Assembly: GCA_963556195.1 (NCBI GenBank)
Contig: OY744525.1
Span: 78,217,844-78,281,843, forward strand
Reading direction: 5' to 3'
Length of the DNA stretch: 64,000 nt
DNA from: Sepiola atlantica
Lineage: Eukaryota > Mollusca > Cephalopoda > Sepiida > Sepiolidae
Shown here piece by piece: positions 34,584 through 47,175 of the stretch (position 1 is its first letter; each line of letters opens with the position of its first letter). Position numbers and translations under genes: made by a program. Below the pieces are notes generated by a model, which worked only from the letters and a program-made list of their open reading frames with translations, did no database searches and was not told where the DNA came from.

Positions 34584-37500
34584 GTAATTATTTCTCAAAA
34601 ATATTTTAATCCATTTTTTTAAGAAAATAAATTCTAATTTGATGATTGACACAAAAACATGCTTTATAAAATGTCTATTTTTTATTTTTTATTAATATAT
34701 CAATCACATTTTCCTGCTTTTTCTAAGTGATTTTCGATATAAAAATTAAAATTTATTGAAAAATTACTTTTAAAATAAATTAAATTTTTTACTGTCTGCA
34801 CGTACCACTTATAGAAAGTCTATACTTTTTAAATAAGAGCTAAATACTCATCAGATTTTTCTAAAAATAAAATGTGTAAAAAAAAATTTATCCAGGAAAA
34901 TTCTGGTCAGTAATAATAATTTAGTTGTTGATATATTTTTAATTGTTCGTTACAAAAAAATGAAGTAAATCTAAGAAAATCTCAATAGATTTGTTTAATA
35001 CTTTTTGAATAACTTGATAAAATTTTATATGTTTAGTTCATTTCTAGAAAGTTTCAGTTTTCATTTATGCTCAATAAAAAATTTGTAAGATTAAAAAAAG
35101 AATAAGACCAGACTGGATAGACACAAATGGTTGTTAATGATCTATCTACTATTGTCAATCCATCGGAATTTATTATTTCTATTTAAGGCATGCTTACAAA
35201 ACATTTTTATAAGCGAAAATAAGGCTTAAATTTTTCTTTAATAATTAATTTGTTGTTTCATTAAGTCATGAATAAATATTTAAAACAAATCAAATTAAAG
35301 ATAAATAAAATTACACAAACAATTACAAATATTTATGCAACCTCTATAGTAAACGCTAATGTCAGCGTAGATATCAAAAGCTTGTATATACAATATAGTA
35401 AAGTCGCTTTAGAACCAAAAACTTTATATGCTAATCTGTTCTGCCAGCCACTTAAGCCAATTTTTGATGCACGTTTTCTGAAAACATGCATTAGTTTTCT
35501 TTCAAAATTTCTTACATTTTTCTTTTACAGAAGAGGTCGCAGCCATTTTCACTCTCACACTAACATCTACTCACATGGCACCCATAATCACTGGGGACTG
35601 TTTTTAATGGGGTGATTTTTGGCTAAATCACCAAATTATTTCGTATTTTCCTATTGTTGTCAATATACTATACTAGATTTTAAATCTAAATACAGATCAC
35701 TATCTTCAAGTCCTTTCCGGGCATATTTTAGAATGATGAAATACAAGACGAAATAGTGATTTAACTTTACAAAAAAAAAAAAAAAAAAAAATACAGAACC
35801 ATCTTACATTTTTTATATTAAAAGTATGTATTGAATTTTTTTCACATTTCTAATGTGATATAATTCATATCACAAAAACAATTACATTACCGCGTCACAT
35901 TAAATATTTTTTGCCATATTTCTTTATCTTTACGTCTCAATTTTTGCTTATTTACATAACATTCTAGAATTAAAGATTTTCATCTGATCTAATTTATGAA
36001 CAGTAAAGAAATAAAGCACAACTATCCAATGTGACTGCAAATTTTGTTTTAATTCGCTTTCTAAATCATATTTTTCGTTCTTTCCTCTTTTTCTTTATAA
36101 GATCTATTTCATAAACGTATGCCTGTGAATTGTATAAATGCAGTCATCTTTTTCTTTTATTTATTTTTTATAGAATCAATCACGTCTCTACGTCGCATTT
36201 CTTTTCTTTTTTATGAGATCATATTTTCTTTTTAATTATCATAACGGTCCTTTTATAGAATCACTCCCATCGCTACATCACATTTCTTTATTTCGTTTTC
36301 TTTTCTTCTTCGTTTTTTTAAATATTTTTAGTCATGCTCTTAACTTTGTCTTTTTTATTTTCTGTGACACTGCAAATTGAACATCCATTATAAGTTTGGA
36401 TGCTTCCACCCTGAAAAAAATTTGACATTTACATTGTGGGGTCCGTCTTTGCGCCAGACAACCAGAAAACAAAAACAAAAACAAAATTAATTTTCTTATG
36501 AGATTTTATAATAGATTAAACCGTTTGAATCTTTTTGTTAACAAATAACTTGAATTTTTTAAACTTCATAATGGAAATCATCTTTTTTGTGTATGTAAAA
36601 AACATTGTTTAAGTAATTAAAAAAAATTAAATTTCCCTTAAAGATTATTTTTAGCTTTCTTATTAATACATGAGTTATGTTGTGAGTTTTAAGGGATTTC
36701 TCAGATATAAAAGTTAAAATTTATTGAAACATTACTTCTAAAATGAATTTCAACTTTATTTATGTACTAGCAGGACCCATCTCCTGGATTGCCCGGAGAA
36801 AATATAAAATACTTATTTTAATTTAAAGAATATTAATAGTAAAGTATTAAAAATAAATAATCCATAAAATTTTTTTAAAATGTAACTTTTTTCACCGCTT
36901 AAAAGAAAGAAGCTAATTCGATAAACAACCGGGCTGTATATTTGGTGAAAAAAATGCCCCCCCCCCACTACGACAGGGGTCATAGTACAATAGTGTTTAT
37001 AAACCTTTTTTTACTACTTTCATTGAGAAATGAAAACAAAAGTTTTTTAACACTGATTTGTTTAACTCACACAAAAAAATATCCATACAGACTGGTTCGA
37101 TTCTTTAAATTAAAAATCAAAACAATATTAACAAAGTTATAGATACTTCTAAACAATACAAACAGAACAGTTTTTTTTTTACCCTAACCCTAAACTTTAG
37201 TTCGGCAAAAGTGGGTTGAGTTTGGTTCATATTGTGTAGAAGCACAAAGTTATATTTAAGTAAATATATATTTTTTCTTTCTTTGACATCTGATAACTTC
37301 CCCAAAACTGCATGCCTGCAGGGAGAAATGTGCTCAGGGTAGCAAATGGGTTCTCCGCATTCAGTCAAATAAAGGTAGTGCATGGTGATATCCCCTACAG
37401 TACTAAAATGTACACAGTTTTATGAGGGACTTCACGTATCTTGAAAAAGAAAATACCGGGGTGAATAGGGCCATCTATATTAAGAGTTTAAAAAATCACT

Positions 37501-38859
37501 GTAGAGAAGAGCATTAAGTATTTTTTCATCAACACATGTATATTAGAATGAATTTAATTTACTCTTGCATACATTTGTTTAAATAAAAGTCATGTTATAG
37601 ATATCATTTACATAATTGAAGCATCAAACTCTGGGAAAAACTAAGTCGGGTGAAAATAAGGATATTCATTTGTGGCCCATTTCACCCCTGAGTGTCTTAG
37701 TCTAATACATTTTCATTAAACTGCTGCTTTATTGTTTGTTTTGTATAAATATGTTAATTAATTTTTTTAACGAAGAAGGCAACTAGTAATGTTTTTTTTA
37801 ATTGAAGTAGTTTTAAACAAAATTCGCTCAAATAAAAAAGATAAAGTTTACGTGTTGAAAAAAAAAAAAAAAAATTTGCTTGAGTTTCCAATGTTTTCTT
37901 TTTACGAAAACAAAACAGATAAGAACTTTTTTTTACTAAAAACAACCTGAAAATTGTTTAATTAATTTTAATGAATATTTCTTTTTTGTTATAAAACCGA
38001 AAACATACTTACGAATAACCATTTTGAATATGATGTGAGGTGTTCGGTAATTTAATCAATCATTCAGAAGAATGATTAAAAGTAGTATGAAAATCAAGAC
38101 TACATGGATGAAAGAATACCATTCCAATATTTGTTAATTCCGCATGTGGACACGAGATAGAATGTAAGTGAAAATGAGGGAGCAGTTATTATTTATTTTT
38201 AAAATATAGAGTATTATGTAGTAAATTGTATGAATTAAAAAATGAAATAATAAAAGGTGACTTATAAATAATTATACCTATGAAGGAAATGACACGATGA
38301 TTGTGAGTTTCGTGGGAGGACTTAATTGCAGAAGAGTGAAATTGTTTGCTACCTTCTTTGTGGGAGTACATAATTTTTAGAGAAGTATTTTAGTCGAATC
38401 AAATGTAATAGTTTGTAAACAGGGACGAAATGTAAGCATATTTTTGTGAAACACACTTTAGGAATTGCTGTAAGTGGTGAGTGTTAAAGATTTGCATAGA
38501 AAGTGTTTGGTTATTTTCCTATAATGGCTGAAGTTACACGGGGAAAAAGCGACATTATTTTATTATATAGAAGATGACTAATAGAAGTTCCAACTTTCTT
38601 AATATTGTCAAATCATTATTTATGATTTACCCTATGTATCTTTAAGGACATTTTCTTAATAGAATGGAACATTATTTTTTAAATGTTCTATCCATAATGT
38701 GTTCATATTTTGAATCTTATTCTAAACCAGTTGTTTATATATTGTGCATACATAATATACCTATTTTTGTTTTTCCTCACAAATATTTTGTTTTTGCTTT
38801 TGTGATAAGGGCTTGATTTAAGGCCTCACACACATTCTTTTACTGTATTTTCCAAGCAG
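34584..38859 (+). other. Intron 2 of Pcdh C
   Basis: The large-exon frame runs 39 bases into the intron to a stop at 34620-34622. The stretch 34700-36760 is AT-rich with a poly-A run near 35775 and no gene. A Helitron-like element follows. The acceptor region TTTTCCAAGCAG contains two AGs three bases apart (38855-38856 and 38858-38859), both in frame. Confidence 0.5.
36767..38574 (-). mobile_element. Helitron-like element 4
   Basis: On the minus strand it starts A|TCTTCTATATAATAAAATAA (38574) and ends in CCGGGCAATCC...GGGTCCTGCTAG|T (36767). The terminal CAGGACCC...TTGC words match element 1. No helicase; a C-run lies at about 36957-36966. Non-autonomous. Confidence 0.5.
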
Positions 38860-39028
38860 CTGCGACATCTTAAAGATGAAGTCTTACTTCCAAGTAGTCC
38901 CAAAAACAAACCACGTCAAGTCAATTCACTGGAATATAGTAATCATCCATCACCCAAACTGTCCCGTACAAACAATGGTCAAAGAAGTGATAGAAGCACA
39001 GAAGAAAAGGAGCAAAAACAAGAATCAG
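38860..39028 (+). CDS. Protocadherin C, tail exon 2
   Basis: A 169-nt exon, phase 0 in and phase 1 out, donor ATCAG|GTTTGT. It encodes about 56 residues starting LRHLKDEVLLPSSPKNK and containing EYSNHPSPK, a motif close to the A exon. If the upstream AG is used, one extra Gln is added. The tail is hydrophilic and charged (RSDRSTEEKEQKQES). Confidence 0.83.
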
Positions 39029-39309
39029 GTTTGTTAGAGTCAATTGTTGTACAAGCATAAACATTGTTGCCGATACATTGTCTATTGGTATGATCTGCTT
39101 TGATGAGAAAATTGTTGGATATATTTACTATGCTAATAAAGAATTAACCTAATGATATTGTTTATATGCATAGTTTGAAACTAAAATTTGATTTTTTTTA
39201 TAAATCGACTAATCGACATGAATAATTCACTTTTTTTAATTACTAAACTTTTAAATTTTTAATCTGATAAAAATTCATTGGTTGAAATATAAAGATACAC
39301 TGCAGACCA

Positions 39310-39430
39310 TGCCAAGAGAGATGGGTGTTGGAGTGGCGACTCTGAACAAAGTGCTGAACAAGAATCTTCACTACTCCATAGACAAAAGTCGCAATGGCAA
39401 GAGTTTAATAACAATAGTGATGAAAATTGT
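39310..39430 (+). pseudogene. Mariner-like transposase N-terminal fragment
   Basis: The + strand frame reads MPREMGVGVATLNKVLNK then SIDKSRNGKS, resembling the second helix-turn-helix of Tc1/mariner transposases (xAxEMGVSxxTVxxVLxxDL...SYKxRKGQ). It is too short and isolated to be functional. Confidence 0.45.
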
Positions 39431-39499
39431 AAATATTTTTTAGATATAGACAAGGCGTTTGAAACAAATTTGTAACTTTTTGGAAAAGAAAAAATAACA

Positions 39500-40400
39500 T
39501 GTCAATCAGCTTGTCCTTGGTGTTGCAGATGGTACAGTTGGCATCTTTCTCAACTGCTCCTCACATAATAGCTCATGGGGTTGCAATCAGCCAAGTTGGG
39601 GAGGGGGAGGGGAAGACGTTAGGACCGGTTGAAGTCATGGAAGTTCTCAGACAGTCACTTCTGAGTTTTCTCAGAGGTGTGACATGGAGCTGAGTCATGC
39701 TGCCACACATATGGCCTTCCAGCAACTATCCTCTTCACCCAGCATTTCACAAGAATTGGACATCAACTCAACATCTGAATTGAGTCTGAGTTCCTTTTTG
39801 AAGATGTGAGACAGCATGACATGGCCTTCACTGTAAACACACTCAAAGTTTAAGGGAACTTGGTCTTGATGACACGCTGGTCTTTATACGGACTGTAGGC
39901 TAGCCATTTGTTGTTCTATGCATTGCGCAACTGGTCCCGAGAAAAATTAGAGCATCCCAGGCTCAACTGGGTGTTTGATTTTGTTGAAGAGTTTCTTTGC
40001 TTTCATAGGGTGGTTCTCTTGGCAATGAGTGTTGGCCCTTGCAACCCTTGTATGAGGGGTAGCGAAGATCTTTGTTCAATGCTTTCTTCGTAGTCACTTC
40101 TTTAATGCCGATCTGTCTCTCTCACCAAGATCTGCATTGCCTTTCTTGGATCTTGCCGCACCTTTTTTGCACCTGCTTCATGAATTTACTTGTGTGGGCA
40201 CAGTGAGAAGGCCTGCTATGATCCTTCTTGTTAGCCACTGCTTTCACATCTCCATCGTAATTCTCCAGCTCACGGCCTTCAAGATATTCTAGCACTGAAT
40301 TGTAGTTAAGATTTCCAAATTTTTTAGTCCGGCTGAATCATCATGATGTAGGTAACTCTCTTCCAATATTCTAGTGCTTTCCAGTCGTTAATGGTCTCCA
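39500..40400 (-). pseudogene. Degraded Tc1/mariner-superfamily transposase
   Basis: Minus-strand frames, broken by several stops and shifts, contain SYKGCKGQ (N-terminal part), then VWQHDSAPCHTS (second catalytic Asp region), then a segment like NPMSYYV and finally NTKDKLID. These words in this order match a mariner-type transposase with a WQxDSAPxHxS motif. The third catalytic region is corrupted. It lies opposite in orientation to the 39310-39430 fragment, so the element is rearranged or two insertions met here. Confidence 0.6.
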
Positions 40401-42699
40401 GCTCTCAATTCCACCAATAGTACACAGAAATAGTTATCCACTTAACCGCTATCAAATACTTCAAATGGTTCTGATGTAAAAAAATACAAAATTATCTCGG
40501 ACACCCCATACAAATATGAAGTGTATGTGTGCCTGCTAACTACTTTTAGGCTATAAGACAGGAACTTGAAATTTTAGGGAAATAGCAAGCCAAACTGGCC
40601 TGTTTATGCTTCAAAAAATGGGTAAAATCAGTGAAATCTTCATAAAATTTAACTTATGATATATCCACTATTTTTCAGGGTATATCTATAAAATTAGTAT
40701 ATAAATAAAATTTAAGTTTTCCTGTTTCTAATGATATCATTTTTTTCTTGTACCATGATTAGTTCTTTTTGCAGGTTGATTTCAATTATCTAACTACTTT
40801 AATGACAAATGCGTTTAGTTCCGCTTTTTTTTAAACAACTAATCTTTAGTCCTGTTTTTTAACATCTGTGCCATTCACAGTTAATTAATCCACTTTGAAA
40901 AATCATTCCATCTTATCAAAGAAAGGTTATTCATCAATGCAATTAGAATTTTAAGTTAAATTTCATAAAAAATTTCCAAGTTGAAAACTTCAGTAATAAA
41001 ATTTTACAGAAATTGAATTTTAAATGGTTTCCAGAATAATAAATAGGATTCATATCTATCTTATTTAACATCGCCAACAGCTTTGCAATAAAGAAACATA
41101 TATATAGTTTATTTCAATATTCGATTAAGTAACGAAAAATAGGAAACAACACAGGTGTAAACATGGCTTCCCTCCCCTCCAGCATAACACGCATGTAAAA
41201 TAATCCCCCTTTCACCTTCTGTGACCGTCATTATAATAGTAGCAAAAGCAGAGTGCTTGCTCTTTCTTTTCTCCCTCCCACACACTTTCTTTTTATCCCC
41301 CCCCCCCCCACTTTCTTTTTATTCTCTCTATCTCTTTCATTTTTTCTCTCTGTCCTCTCTCTTTATTGTTTCTCTCTGTCTGAATAAATATTCACAATTT
41401 CGTGCTAAATGTCCATGTTTAAAATAATTTTGTCTGACTTTTATTTTGAAAAATATATCATTAAATGAGGTTCCTGTTTTGACGACCCATAATTCTTCGG
41501 GTCACAGGTCGTCTATCATTTATTTTAATGAATGACATCACCCCTTATGACATCATAAAAGATCTTCCCTGTATCTTCAACCAAGTAATGAAAGAATATG
41601 CCATATCCTTCATATATTGCTGGTAACAAAAGCATATAACCAAATTAAAACTACATAACATGAGTGAAACTGCCAGTAAAATCTTACATTATATCATTCA
41701 ATAGATATATTTTATCTTTACACATTTTAAATTTAGTATTTAAAAAGAAAATTTAATAATTTAATTTAAAGCCTTCGTTCAATAATTGACTGGTGATTAC
41801 TTTTATATAGTAAATTTCAAGGTGTTGATGTGAATCCCTTTTATATTTTTTTTACATACCAAAAGTTGGATCATTCCATAAAATCTTCCAATATCAGAAA
41901 GAAATAATTTTTTTTGTTGTGAATTCCTCATCCAAAAATTAGTAAAGAATAAAAGTTTTAGGTTTGTATCTTTAATGGGTAACTTTTAACAAAAAGTTTG
42001 GTAAATTTTTTGACCCATTATTCTGTTCAACTGCCAAATTGGGCTTCGGGCCATGTTTACATGTTAGAAATTACAGATTTTTATGGATGTGCTAGTGAAA
42101 AGAAAGATTTAGCTTAATCTGTATGATGTCATGAATCGTAATAAGTTTCAATGTGTTAGCTGCTAAAATCAAACTTATATTAACAGTCAAAGTTGCTCTT
42201 CTGTATCGTTTCTGCACAATTTTTGTGATGGCATGTGATTTTACCAATGTTTAAGACTGGGTATATCTAAGAATTATTAATTCCATCTATGTTATCTTTC
42301 TTTTAATGAACTATGACATTATATTTATAAAGATTTTTCACTTATTTGAAGCTTTTATCTTCAGTTATACACTGCTTAAGTTGGCCTTGTATTCAGTAGT
42401 ACACAAAACGCAATATCCGACTAACTTTGAATGGCCATGACTGGGGTACTCATTGAGATACTAAGATAAATTTTGTATTTATTTTATATATCTTACAGCA
42501 CTATATATGCATACCTAAAAAGTTTTTTGGTATATTTAAAAAAAAATTCAGTTTGGGGTACCTAATAGAAGGTATCACCTACTTATGCTGATTGTCATAA
42601 GAGGGTAATATTAATCTTTTTTTCGTCTTATGAAGGGGTACCAGATGCAGCAATTAACACCCCACTGATTTTTTTTACCTCTTGATTTTAATGTGATTT

Positions 42700-43120
42700 T
42701 TAACAATAGTTAAATCTCACACAAAATTAACACTTGTTGAAGCCCAGAACTTCAATCATATCAGCTTTTTTTCACCATAGCACTATATTTTTGATTCATT
42801 TGAAGCATTTGAGTATCAAACATCGAGAAATTTTTAAAGAGGTCCTTGAGGTAACATGAAAATGTTTAATCTCCGACTTTAATGAGGTGTAAAACCATTG
42901 TTAAAAGACAGCAAATTGTGCCGGTTTTCAAAATTTAGTAAATTTTGATCATTTTAATACCTCTTCATGGGAGTATAATCTTAAAAAGAAAATTAACCTT
43001 TTTCTAAGCCCACAACTTCCGTCATATAAGCTTTATTTCTCACACAGTGTTCACTATGTTTATAATTGTTTTTAAGTACTTTTGGGTATAACTTCTTCCA
43101 GTTATTAAAGAGACCAGGGT
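42700..43120. repeat. Degenerate ~268-bp tandem repeat
   Basis: AAGCCCAGAACTTC at about 42740 recurs as AAGCCCACAACTTCC at about 43007, each followed by ATCATAT-like and CAGCTTT/AAGCTTT words and ending TTAAAGAG. No gene is seen. Confidence 0.5.
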
Positions 43121-44398
43121 TGCTTCGATATTATGAACACATACCGGGATGTGTATTACTTCAAGTCTATATGGATAATTAGACTAGCAAGTCATAAGTG
43201 AAATCTCAGGAATGGATTGTCCTCGACAAAAAGATCATATTTGAAATCTGAGAGAAGATTAAAAATAAGTGAACATCTCTTCGTCCACTAAGGTTCCACA
43301 AAAAATTTAAAAACAAAAATATCATTTATTCTTTAATTTTTGCTAAAGTTTATGACAGTAAGGTGACCAAAGCCAAAAGGCAGATATAATTAGAATGGCT
43401 TAAGAGTATGAGAATAAATTAGTACATTTTTATTTATTATGAATTTATCCATTAAAAATAATTATTGAATCATCCGAAATCATATATTTTCTTATTCTGA
43501 TTATTATAAAAAAAATATTTTAACACCCAAAATATTTATATCTACAGAATTTAAATGTTTACAATATCTTTTAGTTTAAAACAAACAATAATGTTGAATA
43601 AATATAATCTATTATATGCAACAAATATTAAACTATAGGATTATAAAACCAAATTACCCCCCAAGATTTACATGTTTGGATGACAACAAAAATGCATGTC
43701 GCTTAATTAAGAATCATTTATTCAAAAAGTACAAGTGTAAAATTTAAAATAAAAACCGTTTTAGTTAGAAATTCTAAATTAGAATATTCACTGTATTTTT
43801 AAAGATATTAAATATTGAAAATTAATACAAGTGAAATTTTACTATCTAGATTATATTAAATTTACATACATCAACAAAAAAGAGTCATCATGATACACAG
43901 TATCTTTAGTGATTCAAACGTTACTATAATAATACAAAGCTATGAGAATAAAATAACATGGTGTCTTTATCAGAAGTTTTTATGATTGTTATTTTTAACA
44001 CATTCTACAGAAACATGAAACAACTGAATCGGTTGGAATCCAACAATGTATTTGCACCAACAATGCCACAACACAAAAAGCAAACTTTACATAAAACATA
44101 AAAATAAATTTGTGTACATTTTATTTAAAACAAACGAAGAAATACATTAAGAAAAATATATAATCTAAATTTTATCAAGATATTAATATGTTTCATTTTT
44201 AGTCTAATTGAAGTTCTCAAATTTGTGATAGTTATATAAAAAAAAATTTTTTTTTCCATGCCTGATGTCATGTTCTTACAATCTATACTTAATTGTTAAT
44301 AAAATAAGAACTGAAAAAAACTGCTTTTTATAATTAAAAAAGTCATTTTGAAACTATAGTATAACACTATAGGTTATGTTTTACTCTTTGTTTTACAG

Positions 44399-44664
44399 AT
44401 GTATACACTTCCCAGTATTGCAATCCTCCATCAAAACAAAGTGGGCAGGCAGTACAAGAGACAGAAATGAGGCCATTGGGACAGGCTGTCAACTACCCAA
44501 GTGATACAACCATTGTGGCCAGGGGATTCTATACACCAAGCCTTTCACAAAACAGTGACAACAAAGACTATGTGGCAGAGGATAGTAACTCTTCTGATAC
44601 AAGTCTCCCGTCAACAGGAAATATTTATAGAAACCCAAGACCCTTACCTCCAGTTCCTCATTAA
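44399..44664 (+). CDS. Protocadherin C, last exon
   Basis: A 266-nt phase-1 terminal exon after TTTTACAG, completing codon G|AT: DVYTSQYCNPPSKQSGQ...MRPLGQAVNYPSDTT...ARGFYTP, ending NPRPLPPVPH before TAA. It is almost identical in DNA to the A and B exons and retains the SH3-ligand-like RPLPPVP. Confidence 0.9.
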
Positions 44665-44672
44665 AATATAAA

Positions 44673-44712
<40 letters not shown>

Positions 44713-45399
44713 TGAAAGTTGGTATAGATTAAATTTGTTAAACAAATTTTTTTTTAATCACAACTGGCTACAGAAATATAACATAGTATCAAAGATTATT
44801 CATTTAGAAATTTAACTTCTAAATCAAAGGGGACATGAATGATGTAATTGATATCACATTCACTTACATAGTAATGTCATTGCATAATCTATGAACATCA
44901 CTCCTCTTATGAGTAAATTATCAATGAGTTCTTTCCTATAGATATTATGTTTCCTAATTAAATAACCGAAAAGGGTTGATAATACAGTAAAAAAGAAACT
45001 CAACCAAACCAAATTATTTATAAATATGCATTTAGTAATGTAAATATTATTACTATAATAACAACCTAACAAAATGAAAAGAAAAACCTAGACAATACAA
45101 ATTACTTTCTTTAGGTGTTTAGGAATTAAAAATTTATATATATAGTAAAAATTATAATTGATATTATGATCATTACACATTTAATATTAAAATTGAGTCA
45201 TTATAATTAGCAAAATTATAAGTGCTATAAAAGAACAATGTCTTCATACAAATTCCAAATAAACAAATATCAAAGATTAAATAGAAAATTGCATCATAGA
45301 TTTTTTATTTAAATACTTTAAAAAATTTAAAGGATATATTTCTTCTGAATAAATTCTGCTGAAAAGAAAATTTGTTAAAAATAATTTCACAAGTCATCA
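44665..45399. other. Intergenic after Pcdh C
   Basis: Starts with a (TA)n microsatellite at 44679-44709 right after the stop codon, then AT-rich DNA. Only about 735 bases separate the C stop from the next conserved upstream element, the same close spacing as between A and B. Confidence 0.5.
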
Positions 45400-45440
45400 T
45401 AGCAGCAGACATTACACACATCACATTTGTGAGGACTCAT
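45400..45440 (+). promoter_or_regulatory. Diverged Pcdh upstream element (orphan, D)
   Basis: TAGCAGCAGACATTACACACA then TCACATTT then GAGGACTCATGCTTTC aligns with the A-C elements but with more changes. It lies where the next gene's promoter is expected and is followed at the usual distance by a splice donor. No protocadherin ectodomain follows within the window. Confidence 0.5.
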
Positions 45441-45539
45441 GCTTTCTTCATCTCATGACTACATAAAGCATAATCACCCTAAACAGTATTTTCACATGAC
45501 TGACAGCTGAAGAAAAAGATCTTAAATCTTAAAATAAAG
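45441..45539 (+). other. Predicted non-coding first exon, orphan D
   Basis: Contains GACAGCTGAAG, like the ACAGCTGCAA word in A, and ends AAATAAAG|GTAAGATT (45539). It has no partner exon that I can identify with certainty; the candidate last exon is at 58204. Confidence 0.4.
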
Positions 45540-46686
45540 GTAAGATTTGATGTTTATTTCTTTACTGATTTTTGTGCTGTACAAAATTTAAAATGCAATT
45601 ATTAAGATGGCTGTGTTTGCCCCCCCTCCTCGCTCTCTCTAGTATAGCATGAAGCCAAGAAAAAACATGGTGTATAAACATGTTTTAGCAGAATTAGGCA
45701 TTAAATAGCAGAGCGGCAGTGCAACTCACTAAACATTTTTTTATTACACTCCTCCGATTTATTAAGTTCCAAATTTTCAGATTTTTTTTTTCTGGTAATT
45801 AATCTACTAAATGCAATTTTAATAAAATTTCAGGAGGATCAGAAAATAGGCTACCTCGTTTTTACGCTTGTAAACTAGGAAACTAATTTTTAATGTTGGC
45901 TTTATATTTGATTTAAACTAAAAAGCACCATTATCAAATTTAGTAAATGATGATGGTTACTTTTAATATAATCAGATATAGTGACAAAAAATCATTGTTT
46001 TTTTTATTGTGTAGAAAAAATTTATTTACTGATAAAACAAAAAAATCGTTTTATCAGATCAACCTTTGTCTATTTGATGTCATAGGTGTTTTTTTAATTA
46101 AACTATGTGTTCTGAATTTGATAAATGTTGATCAATAACTGTGGTTTGTGCGTGTGTTCAATGAACTTCAAATTCATCTACAGAAGTGTTTGTGTGCCGC
46201 TTCCACTTCCAGAATTTCAATGGATTGTTTGTTGCAGAAAAAAAACAGGTCTTAACAAAAGGTTATTGACTACTACTATTCAAGATAATTGTAAAGAGGA
46301 AGGGGAAGTAAGAGCTAAAACAAAGTTGGAATAGGGGAACTCAGCTTCTGTTGTGTAGTCTGAAAAATAAATGAGTGTGTCACTCAGCACAGAATGTCAT
46401 CTCTTTGGCTGCTGCTGAAAGAAAAAAGGAAAAAACAGGCCATGTCTACACTGTACTTGCATTAAGATAACAAATTTTTTTATTGAAGACAAAGTATTGG
46501 AAAATTACTTATTCTTTCATTTTGAAATAAAATTGTTTTATGGACATTTTTTTACAAAAACGTAATATAATATATTGTGTGTGGACACTATACTCCACAT
46601 TGAAATCTGTAGTAAAATGCACTAATAAAATGGATTTATATCCTTCTGTATACACACACAAGTATATATTATGGTCTTATATTATA
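45540..46686. other. Unassigned region after orphan first exon
   Basis: No gene I recognise. A less AT-rich block at 46130-46400 has a 69-codon frame without family resemblance. C/T-rich words occur near 45620. Confidence 0.35.
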
Positions 46687-47170
46687 CGAGAGAAAAAAAC
46701 GTGAACTATTGAGTCACACATTGAGCCTGGGCTGGATTGTTTGAATCAGAAAAAAGCTTGCAAAGTCAGTTAAATTTTAAAAATAAAGACAAAAATCCAA
46801 AAATAGTCTTTTTCTGCTCACTATCTCTTGTTTCCTCTCCAGCTATGGATTAAATAGTATTACTACTTGTGATTATATTTCTTTTTGTTGACATAAATAA
46901 TGGACTATTCCTATCTGAGTTAATAGTTTGTTTTTTTAACAAAGGTAATAAAATTGAGCAAGAGTGATAGACACCCTATAAAATAAAGAAGAGGGTCAGA
47001 CAAAATATAGTGACAGAGGATTAAAGTGATAGGCAAAAAACTTAAGAAATGGGTCACTTAATGAATTAATTGCAAATTATGGCTAATTAAAACAATTAAA
47101 ATGGATTTTTTTTCAAACATAAATCAATTCCAGAACTAAAATATATTTTAGCATGTATTTTGTGTTCTTG
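46687..47170. repeat. Dispersed repeat, copy 2
   Basis: Same-orientation copy of 6826-7570 without the GA microsatellite. Its right edge (TTTTAGCATGTATTTTGTG) directly precedes the Helitron-like element at 47176. Confidence 0.55.
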
Positions 47171-47175
47171 AAGTA

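Larger units (their letters stand above)
39029..44398 (+). other. Intron 3 of Pcdh C
   Basis: Holds two transposase fragments (39300-40400, listed separately), a C-run near 41298, and an inverted word GACGACC...GGTCGTC near 41480-41515. From about 42700 to 43120 two degenerate copies of a ~268-bp unit follow one another. The segments 40500-41200 and 43150-44380 show nothing recognisable. The acceptor is TTTTACAG. Confidence 0.5.

Noticed and set aside
35268..35615. 115-codon frame in intron 2 of Pcdh C
   Set aside because: AT-biased composition (Lys, Ile, Asn), no domain, no homologous frame in A or B. The HSHT...GTHNHWG end seems related to repeat sequence near 38300.
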